Assembly: GCA_027489295.1 (NCBI GenBank)
Contig: JAIYAA010000272.1
Location: 1 to 7,162 of the forward strand
DNA from: Sphingomonadales bacterium
Lineage (GTDB): Bacteria; Pseudomonadota; Alphaproteobacteria; Sphingomonadales; Sphingomonadaceae
Direction: 5' to 3'
DNA length: 7,162 nucleotides
Below the pieces are notes generated by a model, which was given only the letters and a program-made list of their open reading frames with translations, was not told the DNA's origin and searched no databases. Position 1 is the stretch's first letter, and each line of letters begins with the position of its first letter. A program made the position numbers and the translations under genes. Below are positions 1 to 5,982 of this stretch, piece by piece.

Positions 1-80
1 CGCTCGGAATGGGACCACCGCAACGGCCCATTACACAAGTGCCAACGATAACGAAGCACTCGCTATTGCGGCGTAACCTC

Positions 81-96
81 ACGGCCTAACGGCCTA
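81..96. repeat. Two tandem copies of an 8-bp unit
   Basis: ACGGCCTA is repeated exactly twice in tandem. The pair sits inside a broken inverted repeat, AACCT (75-79) with AGGTT (97-101) and GGCC with GGCC around a TAAC loop. No T-run follows in either direction, so it is not called a terminator. Function unknown. Confidence 0.45.
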
Positions 97-128
97 AGGT
101 TATTCTAAAATGCGCGGTTCGGGCCACA

Positions 129-180
129 CCGGGCAACAGAAGTGGATTCCAGCGGCCGCCAGGGGGGCCGGGCAACAGAA
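129..180. repeat. Direct repeat pair of 13 bp, each copy in a hairpin loop
   Basis: CCGGGCAACAGAA occurs at 129-141 and again at 168-180, starting 39 bp apart. Each copy is flanked by complementary bases: CCAC (124-127) with GTGG (142-145) around the first, CCAGGGGG with CCCCCTGG around the second. The loops are therefore both 14 nt and differ only in their first base (A or G). The first stem is only 4 bp and weak alone. Confidence 0.6.
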
Positions 181-188
181 CCCCCTGG
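159..188 (-). terminator. GC-rich hairpin just after the glycosyltransferase stop (possible terminator or 3' end stabiliser)
   Basis: CCAGGGGG (159-166) pairs perfectly with CCCCCTGG (181-188) around a 14-nt loop. On the minus strand it starts 12 nt after the glycosyltransferase TGA. There is no T-run after the stem, so it is not a classical intrinsic terminator. A second pairing, CCTGG (184-188) with CCAGG (195-199) around a 6-nt loop, uses the same bases and excludes the first, so the region could switch between two folds. Confidence 0.35.
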
Positions 189-200
189 ACTATCCCAGGA

Positions 201-1352
201 TCAGAGGCTGGCGAGCCACGGCTCGACGGCGGCGAAATGCGCCTCCCAGCTGGGCATGACATAGCCCTGCACCCGCGCCAGCTGCTCCGCGCGGACATCG
301 CCCTGCTGCAGGTGGTGCGCGATCGCGGCAAGCCAGGTCGCTCCGTCCAGCGGATCGCAATAGATCGGCAGATCGCCGGCCAGTTCGCGGAACACCGGCA
401 GATCGCTGGCCACCACCGGCGTGCCGACGCCGAGCGCCTCCACCACCGGCAGACCATAGCCTTCGGCGAAGCTGGGCATCAGCAAGGCGCGGGCGCCGCG
501 CAGATAGCCGGCAAGCGCGGTGTCGCCGCAATCCTCGATCACCTCGACATGGCCCCGCAGCAGAGGCAGCCGGTCGAGCATCGCCAGCGCAGTCTGTGCC
601 TCCCAGCCGCGCTGGCCGATGATGACCAGCTTGGGGCAGGCCGCGGCGTTGTAGGTGATCAGCCGGCGCCAGAGCTGGAGCAGCAGCGCGTGGTTCTTGC
701 GCCCCTCGATCGTGCCCAAGGTGATGAAATAGGGGCGATCGAGCGTGATCGGCGGAGCGTCGCCCGGCAGCGGGTGGCCGCCGAGCAGCGCGGGGAGCAT
801 CGGCGGGCACGGCTTGCCCTCGGCGGCGGCGAACGCGGCGAAATCGTCCAGCGTGGCCTGCGAGTTGCCGATGATGCCGGTCGCACTGGCCAGGGCATTG
901 GCCATGCGGCGATGGTGGCGGATATCCTCACCCACCCGGCAGAATTCGGGATGGGTGAGCGGGATCAGGTCGTGGATCAGATAGACCGGCCGCACCTGGG
1001 TGCGCTGCGTCCAGGCGACGAGGCCGGTGGCGTCGAGCCCGGTATGGCCGACATTGAGGTACAACCGGTCGAGCCCGAGCTGCCCGCCGCGCTGCGCGAC
1101 CACCGCCCGCATCGCCAGCCTGGGGGCGCGGGTGCGGAAGTGGGGGCCGCCCTCGCGAATCAGCCGGAAGATCGCGTCGGACAGCGCAGGCGTCAGGATC
1201 TGGCGGAGATTGCCGCGCTGGATGACCGCTTGGGCGCGATGGGCGAAATGCTCGACATAGGCCAGGCAGACCCGGTCGATTCCCGTCGGGAGCCGGCCGG
1301 TCCAGGTACGCCAGATCAGGCGGCTGATATCGATAAGAAGGTCGCGCTGCAT
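201..1352 (-). CDS. GT4-type glycosyltransferase (GT-B fold), probable capsule/exopolysaccharide assembly
   Basis: A 383-residue protein of the GT-B, family 4 type (Glycos_transf_1 domain), which moves a sugar from a nucleotide-sugar donor to a growing glycan at the cytoplasmic face. The N-terminal half starts with LLIDISRLIW and TGIDRV (residues 5-28), typical of this subfamily, followed by HDLIPLTHPEF (127-137). The donor-binding half opens with TLGTIEGRKNH (211-221). It carries the EX7E-type signature FAEGYGLPVVEAL, with glutamates at 297 and 305, then GTPVVASDLPVFREL (310-324). Length is normal for the family. ATG at 1350-1352 fits the conserved N-terminus, although the Shine-Dalgarno sequence is poor. 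The gene is alone on its strand here: the desaturase lies divergently upstream and nothing coding follows. Sugar specificity cannot be read from sequence. Its place beside Kdo-linker genes suggests it builds the repeat unit of the same capsule, which is an inference. Confidence 0.9.
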   Translation of the reverse strand: MQRDLLIDISRLIWRTWTGRLPTGIDRVCLAYVEHFAHRAQAVIQRGNLRQILTPALSDAIFRLIREGGPHFRTRAPRLAMRAVVAQRGGQLGLDRLYLNVGHTGLDATGLVAWTQRTQVRPVYLIHDLIPLTHPEFCRVGEDIRHHRRMANALASATGIIGNSQATLDDFAAFAAAEGKPCPPMLPALLGGHPLPGDAPPITLDRPYFITLGTIEGRKNHALLLQLWRRLITYNAAACPKLVIIGQRGWEAQTALAMLDRLPLLRGHVEVIEDCGDTALAGYLRGARALLMPSFAEGYGLPVVEALGVGTPVVASDLPVFRELAGDLPIYCDPLDGATWLAAIAHHLQQGDVRAEQLARVQGYVMPSWEAHFAAVEPWLASL

Positions 1353-1529
1353 CGGTGCTGGAACGTCAGTTCGTCAGGCCCGGGGGCGAACAGGGGGTGC
1401 GGCACGTCATAGTCGCGTTGTGGCTTGCGCCTCCGGCCCCGGCAAATCAAGCCGTTGCTGCAACGCGGTGCAGCAGGTAGGACGCCAATCGAGACGAGCC
1501 GCAGGCACGCGGCGCAACTGGGGCCGGTG
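1353..1529. other. Divergent intergenic region between the glycosyltransferase and the desaturase
   Basis: This 177-bp gap should carry the start signals for both flanking genes unless the glycosyltransferase is read from upstream. I see no convincing -35/-10 pair on either strand. A 6-bp hairpin, TGCTGC (1456-1461) with GCAGCA (1470-1475) and an 8-nt loop, lies in it. A TTG-initiated in-frame extension of the desaturase begins at 1425 but adds only basic, non-membrane residues. Confidence 0.5.
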
Positions 1530-2234
1530 ATGGCGCGACGACTATTGATGCCGCTGTTTCTGTTGTCGCTGGGGGCGAATCTGGTCGCCGTACTGCGCGA
1601 CCCGAGCCTGTGGGTGATCCCGGCACTGCTCGCAGGCTGGTACGCCGCCGATCTCGCCTCGGGCCTCGTCCACATGTACATGGACTATAAGCCGACGCCG
1701 GCCGGCAAGGGGCTCGATGCGCTCTATTTCTACGCCGGGTCGCGCGAATCCGATCACTACAAGGCGCTGTGGCGCGAGCGGATGGCGAAGGTCGGCCCAA
1801 TCGACCGGCTGGTCTATGATTTCAAGAACCACCATCCCCGGCCCGATGCGCTCGGCCGGCGCGATCTGTGGCGGCTGATCGGCAGCACCGTGATCCTGGC
1901 GGCTTTGCCCTTTTCGGTGGTGCTGAACGTGCTGGCGTTCACCGGGCTGGTGCCGGGCTGGGCGGCAGCGGGTGGCGTTGCGCTGATCGTGGGCGGTGCG
2001 TTCGCGCAGTATTTCCATGGGTCGCTCCACCGAGCGAACAATCCCTGGATCATCCGGATGATGCGCCGCTGCGGGTTGCTGATGACGCCCGCGGCCCACC
2101 AGCTGCACCATGATACGCTGCAGCGCGACTTCGCGACGAACTGCGGCTGGTCGAACCCGCTGGTCAATCGACTGTTCCGCGCCGGCCGCCGGCGCGGCTG
2201 GTTCGACGACGCCGGGCTGGAACCGATGGCCTAA
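1530..2234 (+). CDS. Kua/TMEM189/CarF-family membrane lipid desaturase-like protein
   Basis: About 234 residues with a polytopic layout: hydrophobic stretches near residues 5-22, 27-48, 116-140 and 144-165. Histidine-rich motifs match the lipid-desaturase domain shared by TMEM189/PEDS1, bacterial CarF and plant FAD4. They are D41...H48...D52 in ADLASGLVHMYMD, FKNHHPRP (H101, H102), QYFHGSLH (H163, H167) and AAHQLHHD (H190, H193, H194), followed by NCGWSNPLVNRL. Known members use a di-iron centre to desaturate ether-lipid or phosphatidylglycerol chains, so the substrate here is open. About 48 residues separate D52 and H101, clearly more than I recall for TMEM189. ATG 1530 is chosen because it precedes the first membrane segment; the in-frame TTG at 1425 would add 35 basic, non-membrane residues. 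The stop TAA overlaps the kpsS stop on the other strand. Membership of the superfamily is firm; the reaction is inferred. Confidence 0.82.
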   Translation: MARRLLMPLFLLSLGANLVAVLRDPSLWVIPALLAGWYAADLASGLVHMYMDYKPTPAGKGLDALYFYAGSRESDHYKALWRERMAKVGPIDRLVYDFKNHHPRPDALGRRDLWRLIGSTVILAALPFSVVLNVLAFTGLVPGWAAAGGVALIVGGAFAQYFHGSLHRANNPWIIRMMRRCGLLMTPAAHQLHHDTLQRDFATNCGWSNPLVNRLFRAGRRRGWFDDAGLEPMA

Positions 2235-3484
2235 ACGAACAGCGCCGCTTCGCTGAACCGCGCGATCTCCTCGCCGGTATTGCCGAGCAGCCGTTCGATG
2301 CTGTTCTCGATCAGCGTTTCGGTCGCCGACTGGCTGGCAAGGCCGCCGCGGATCAGGCAGTGGTCGTGCAAGACGCGGCGGAAGGCGTCGTACAATTCCA
2401 TGTCCGGCGCCTGGGGCGCATCCCAGAAGCGGTCGAGATGGCCCTGATGGGTGACGCCGGGCACGTCGTAGATCGCGTCGCCCAGCACGATCACCGGCTT
2501 GCCGGCGGCGAGCGCCAGCGTGCCAGAGGTGCTGTTGACGCAGACCATGCCCTGCGCATCGCGTGCCAGCCGGCCGAGATCGCCGCCCTCGATATGGTGC
2601 ACGCGGTCGGCGACGCCCAGCGCCTTGGCGCGCTTCTGGAGAAACGCGCGCCAGTTGTGGAAGCCGCAGTCGAGCGGATGCTCCTTCACCAGCAGATGCG
2701 CGTCGGCGGGGGCGCACTGCGCGAAGCTGTCGAGCACATAGTCCGCCGCGGTCATCATCGTGCCGAACGGCGAATGCTCGCGGATCTGATAGTCGCCGGT
2801 CAGCTGCAGCGGGAACAGGAAGAAGGGCTTGCCGGCGATCGCGGCGAGCGTCTTCTGCGCCTGGGCGGCCCGGAGGCGGCTGAGCGCGAACTTGCGGATC
2901 CAGCCCAGTCCCTCGACGATGATCACGCCCTTGCGGTGCGAGCGATAAAAGGGAAAGCGGAACCGGCCGGTAACGACGCGGTGATAATACCAGTAGGAAT
3001 CGCGCGCACGGCGGCCGAAGCTCGCAGTGATCGGCGGCAGGACGGGTACCGGCGGCAGCGTGCGGGCGCGGGCGCGAATCGTCCCGGCGTCCCGGTCCAT
3101 CGTCGAGTGGCCGTTTACGCCATCAGGTTCCAGCGTCATCCAGTCGGGCCGGATATAGCCCTCCTCATAGACGTGGATCGCCACACCGCGCAGCTTCGCC
3201 AGTCGGTGCGCCGCGAGATGCATCGGCCGGCAGTCGCCATAGAGGACGAGGTCGGTGACCGCATGTTCGCGGATGAAACGATCGAAGAACATCGGCCAGG
3301 TCGAGGCACGACCGCGGAAATCGACGGCGCCTTCCGGCCAGTCATACCGGTCGCCCCCGTTCAGATTGATTCGGTGCACCGCGCAGCCGCGGGCAGCGAG
3401 TTCGCGACTCAGCTGCCAGAAGAACGGCCCAGGCGGGCCCTGCAGGAACAGGAAAGAACGCCGTAGCGGGCGCACATGCTTCAT
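2231..3484 (-). CDS. kpsS: KpsS-type capsule beta-Kdo transferase (Capsule_synth family)
   Basis: A 417-residue protein of the Capsule_synth family. In E. coli and N. meningitidis KpsS adds the first beta-Kdo to lyso-phosphatidylglycerol at the inner face of the inner membrane, starting the poly-Kdo linker of group 2 capsules. Family motifs run the whole length: FLFLQGPPGPFF (11-22), NGGD (42-45), LYGDCRPMH (81-89), EEGYIRPDW (107-115), GVNG (122-125), PLQLTGDYQIREHSPF (225-240), KEHPLDCG (267-274), NSTSGTLAL (317-325) and AIYDVPGVTHQG (337-348). The protein looks complete and of normal length. The start ATG overlaps the kpsC stop (ATGA), implying translational coupling. It is the last gene of the kdsD-kdsB-kpsC-kpsS run. 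Its TAG stop shares bases with the stop of the convergent desaturase gene, so no intrinsic terminator fits between them. Confidence 0.93.
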   Translation of the reverse strand: MKHVRPLRRSFLFLQGPPGPFFWQLSRELAARGCAVHRINLNGGDRYDWPEGAVDFRGRASTWPMFFDRFIREHAVTDLVLYGDCRPMHLAAHRLAKLRGVAIHVYEEGYIRPDWMTLEPDGVNGHSTMDRDAGTIRARARTLPPVPVLPPITASFGRRARDSYWYYHRVVTGRFRFPFYRSHRKGVIIVEGLGWIRKFALSRLRAAQAQKTLAAIAGKPFFLFPLQLTGDYQIREHSPFGTMMTAADYVLDSFAQCAPADAHLLVKEHPLDCGFHNWRAFLQKRAKALGVADRVHHIEGGDLGRLARDAQGMVCVNSTSGTLALAAGKPVIVLGDAIYDVPGVTHQGHLDRFWDAPQAPDMELYDAFRRVLHDHCLIRGGLASQSATETLIENSIERLLGNTGEEIARFSEAALFV

Positions 3485-5160
3485 CGGCCGATCCCCAAGC
3501 GGGCAAGACTGCGTTTAGCCTTGCCTTGCAGGATACGCAATCGTTCGAGCAGCGACGGTGTCATCGCTTCATCTGCGATCATGCGCTCGACCAGAAGTTC
3601 TACTTCGCAGGGCAGCCGGGTGACGGGATCGAGGTAGCGGGGGTACAGGATCAGCACTGCCGCAACGAGTTCGGCCAGGCTGCGCCGTACGGCGCGCCGT
3701 GCGGGAACCGGGCCGAGATCGCGGGTCAGGCCCCAGCCGGCGTAGAACGGAACCCCATGGGTAATCACCTGCTTGTCCCGCAGCAGCGCCTCGAATCCTG
3801 CCAGCGAGGTGAGCACATGGATCGCATCGACCATGTCGAGCAGCGCCGAGATCGGCGTGTCGCGTTCGATCCGGTCGGCGTGTCGCAGCGCGACGTCGTC
3901 CTCGATCGCGCCTTTGCGGTGGCCGGCTTCCACATCGGGATGCGGCTTGTAGATCAGATAGGCATCGGGCTCGGCCGCGCGGGCGGCGACCAACAGGTCG
4001 AGATTGGTCTTGCCGCCGCCGCCGCACTGGACCGAGCGATCATCCTCGACCTGTCCGGTGACGAGCACATGGCGCCGTGCGCCCGCGGGACGGGGGACGG
4101 CCGCGGCGCCCCGACCATATTTGCTGAGGCCGGCGGTAACGATCCGCGTCATCAGCGCCTCGGCGCGAGCCTGCAGTGCGGGCGCGATATCGCCGCGTTC
4201 GAGCAGCGTCTCAAGGTCGCTGGGCTGGCGCGGATCGAAATGCACGCCGCTGCGATCGACGGTGATCGACAGCGGCGGCACGCAATTGGCGCCGAGGCCG
4301 GTGGATCGCAGGAAGCCGTCCTCGATTTCCCCGAGCGGCGTAGCTTCCGCCTCGATCTGGTCGAGGATCGCCGGCGGCACGCGCGAACGCCACAGCAAGG
4401 TCGTCCCCGTGCCTGCCGGCCCGGGCCGGTAGCGGGGGCCGGCGCCGCCGCCCCAAAGCAATGCCTCCATCGTCTCGCGCTTCCAGCCAGCCACGCCCAG
4501 CACGCGAGTCACGTCGCGGTTGCCGTCGATCAGGGTGCGCCACGCGCCGAGCTGCGTGAGCAGCGCATCGGGCGTGGTCGCCGCACCGGTAAACGGGTCG
4601 CGCCAGGCGCGTGCGGTGAGCAGTTCGGTACGGACGACCGCGGCAAGCGTGGCGGGATCGCGGCCATCCCCCAGCGCGGCGAAGCGGCCGCTGCCGAACA
4701 GGTGCAGGCGGCAGCCCGCCACCGCGCCGATCAGCGCGATCTCGTCGTCCGCGTCGGCGAACAGGGTGACGCAGCGTGCCGCCAGCCACCAGGGATCGGC
4801 GCCGCGGGCGCGGAACAGGCCGGCTAGGCTCGCGCCGGTGGCGATGCCGCGCAGGGCGGCGTCTGCCGGCGCCGCCGCGAGCATCGCGCGGAGCTGCGGG
4901 CGCGAACGGGCGGCGAAGACCAGATCCCGGCCGCTGGGCAGTGCCGGCTGGGCACCCCAGAAGCTGCCGCCCACCCGCAGGCTGCGCAGCCGGGCAATCA
5001 GCGCATCGGGATCACCGACGGCGTCATTTGGCGCCGCCGCGGCGAGCGCGGCGATGCGGGCGCGGGGAAAGGGCGGAATGCGCAGCAATGCCGCCGGCGG
5101 CCGCGGCGCGGGACCGGGCGCTGCGGGACGCGTCGAGCCGGTTTCCGGCCCGCCTGTCAC
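3481..5160 (-). CDS. kpsC: KpsC-type capsule beta-Kdo transferase with one recognisable catalytic module
   Basis: About 559 residues from a GTG start that overlaps the kdsB stop (GTGA). KpsC extends the poly-Kdo linker after KpsS; E. coli KpsC is near 675 residues with two related GT-B modules (GT107), for beta-2,4 and beta-2,7 linkages. The C-terminal module here is intact: GWKRET (225-230), EIEDGFLRSTGLG (278-290), SDLETLL (314-320), GLSKYG (344-349), GQVEDD (369-374), YKPHPDV (404-410), SLAGFEALL (452-460) and PFYAGWGLT (471-479). The first ~215 residues keep linker-like traces of a first module, such as WRDPFTG (186-192) and WRTLIDGNR (207-215), but have no EDGF, HPDV or GFEALL motif. Residues 1-24 are Pro/Ala-rich, so the true start is uncertain; TTG at 5088 is the alternative. 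An ORF extension to 5598 is only kdsB read in another frame. Confidence 0.88.
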   Translation of the reverse strand: MTGGPETGSTRPAAPGPAPRPPAALLRIPPFPRARIAALAAAAPNDAVGDPDALIARLRSLRVGGSFWGAQPALPSGRDLVFAARSRPQLRAMLAAAPADAALRGIATGASLAGLFRARGADPWWLAARCVTLFADADDEIALIGAVAGCRLHLFGSGRFAALGDGRDPATLAAVVRTELLTARAWRDPFTGAATTPDALLTQLGAWRTLIDGNRDVTRVLGVAGWKRETMEALLWGGGAGPRYRPGPAGTGTTLLWRSRVPPAILDQIEAEATPLGEIEDGFLRSTGLGANCVPPLSITVDRSGVHFDPRQPSDLETLLERGDIAPALQARAEALMTRIVTAGLSKYGRGAAAVPRPAGARRHVLVTGQVEDDRSVQCGGGGKTNLDLLVAARAAEPDAYLIYKPHPDVEAGHRKGAIEDDVALRHADRIERDTPISALLDMVDAIHVLTSLAGFEALLRDKQVITHGVPFYAGWGLTRDLGPVPARRAVRRSLAELVAAVLILYPRYLDPVTRLPCEVELLVERMIADEAMTPSLLERLRILQGKAKRSLARLGIGR

Positions 5161-5972
5161 GCGATGTCGCGCGCGGCCAGCGTCGCTTCGATCGGCGCCA
5201 GATCGGTCGGGTTGTTGAGCTCGATCGGGTCCCAGCCGGGCGGATCCAAGGTGATCACGTCGATCGGAATGCCGTGGTGGAGAAAGCGCAGCTGTTCGAG
5301 GCCTTCGTGCAGCTCGGCGGGCGAGGGGGCTAGCGCCCGGTAGCGGCGCAGCGCCTCGGGCCGATAGGCATAGAGGCCGAGATGCAGCAGCACCGGCAGC
5401 GCGCCGTGCTTCGGGCCCTCGGGCAGGAAGGGCAGCACGCGCTTGGAGAAATAGAGCGCCTGGCCCGCGGCATTGGTGACGACGGTAGTGCCGCCACTGC
5501 GGCCCGCCGCCTGGTCGGCGATCAGATGCTCGTACACGCCCGGCGAACAGCGCATCGCCACCGTGGCCACGGCGCAGTCGGGGTGCGTTTCCATCCATTC
5601 GGCCAGCGCCGCGACAAAGGCCGGTGGCGTGAGCAGCGCGTCGCCCTGGAAATTGATCGCATAGTCCGGGGCGATGGCAAGCGCCTCGAGCGCCGCGGCG
5701 ACGCGCTCGGTGCCGTTGGCGCAGCTTTCCGGAGTCATCACCGGTGTCTCGCCCAGCGCCTGCACGGCATCGGCGATGCGCAGGTCATCGGTGGCGACAT
5801 GCAGCGGCAGATCGCCACGTGCCGCATGGGCGGCGGCGATGCTGCGGGCGATCAGCGGCCGGGCGATGCCGGTTGCGCCGCGCACCGGCGCCAAGGGCTT
5901 GCCGGGGAAGCGCGCCGAGGCATAGCGCGCCGGAATCACGATCACGCCGCCGGGCGTGCGGGCCTGCTCCAT
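5157..5972 (-). CDS. kdsB: CMP-Kdo synthetase-like cytidylyltransferase (KdsB/KpsU family), with variant metal-site motifs
   Basis: A 271-residue nucleotidyltransferase that would activate Kdo with CTP to CMP-Kdo in the cytosol, the donor for KpsS and KpsC. Visible motifs are VIPARYASARFPGKPLA (12-28), VATDD (59-63), NGTERVA (86-92), INFQGD (106-111), ALYFSKRVLPF (172-182), HLGLYAYR (197-204) and EGLEQLRFLHHG (223-234). It is somewhat longer than E. coli KdsB (about 248). Two points differ from the usual family pattern. QGDEP reads QGDAL (109-113). The C-terminal VDTPEDL region, whose aspartate helps bind catalytic magnesium, reads LNNPTDL (252-258). The start ATG follows the kdsD stop by 10 nt with a GAGG Shine-Dalgarno sequence overlapping that stop. 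Context with KpsC and KpsS supports a capsule-dedicated CMP-Kdo synthetase. A related 3-deoxy or 8-amino sugar substrate is possible. Confidence 0.88.
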   Translation of the reverse strand: MEQARTPGGVIVIPARYASARFPGKPLAPVRGATGIARPLIARSIAAAHAARGDLPLHVATDDLRIADAVQALGETPVMTPESCANGTERVAAALEALAIAPDYAINFQGDALLTPPAFVAALAEWMETHPDCAVATVAMRCSPGVYEHLIADQAAGRSGGTTVVTNAAGQALYFSKRVLPFLPEGPKHGALPVLLHLGLYAYRPEALRRYRALAPSPAELHEGLEQLRFLHHGIPIDVITLDPPGWDPIELNNPTDLAPIEATLAARDIA

Positions 5973-5982
5973 CCGAAGGGCC

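Larger units (their letters stand above)
1..200. other. Non-coding left end downstream of the glycosyltransferase
   Basis: No ORF with recognisable protein features covers this stretch. It is less GC-rich than the genes around positions 30-110. It holds the tandem 8-mer, the twin-loop hairpins and a weak hairpin AGTGC (38-42) with GCACT (56-60). It may be the 3' untranslated region of the glycosyltransferase or contain a small RNA. Confidence 0.5.

Noticed and set aside
75..101. Inverted repeat around the tandem 8-mer as an intrinsic terminator
   Set aside because: The stem is interrupted and no T-run follows on either strand.
237..1412. Long plus-strand open frame over the glycosyltransferase
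   Set aside because: Low-complexity Arg/Ala/Gln/Gly product with no domain, fully antisense to a clear GT4 gene; a GC-rich shadow frame.
1472..1487. Second sigma-54-like site upstream of the glycosyltransferase (TGGCGTCCTACCTGCT on the minus strand)
   Set aside because: GG and GC dinucleotides are correctly spaced but only about 8 of 13 informative positions match, which is close to chance in GC-rich DNA.
1425..1529. TTG-initiated extension of the desaturase
   Set aside because: Adds 35 basic residues before the first membrane segment; considered less likely than ATG 1530 but not excluded.
2360..3466. Long plus-strand open frame over kpsS
   Set aside because: Antisense to a gene with strong KpsS motifs throughout; the translation shows no recognisable fold.
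3526..4827. Long plus-strand open frame over kpsC
   Set aside because: Shadow frame; no motifs, and the opposite strand carries the complete KpsC module signatures.
5161..5598. N-terminal extension of kpsC upstream of GTG 5160
   Set aside because: It is kdsB in another frame, Arg-rich and unstructured; the GTGA overlap gives a normal operon junction.
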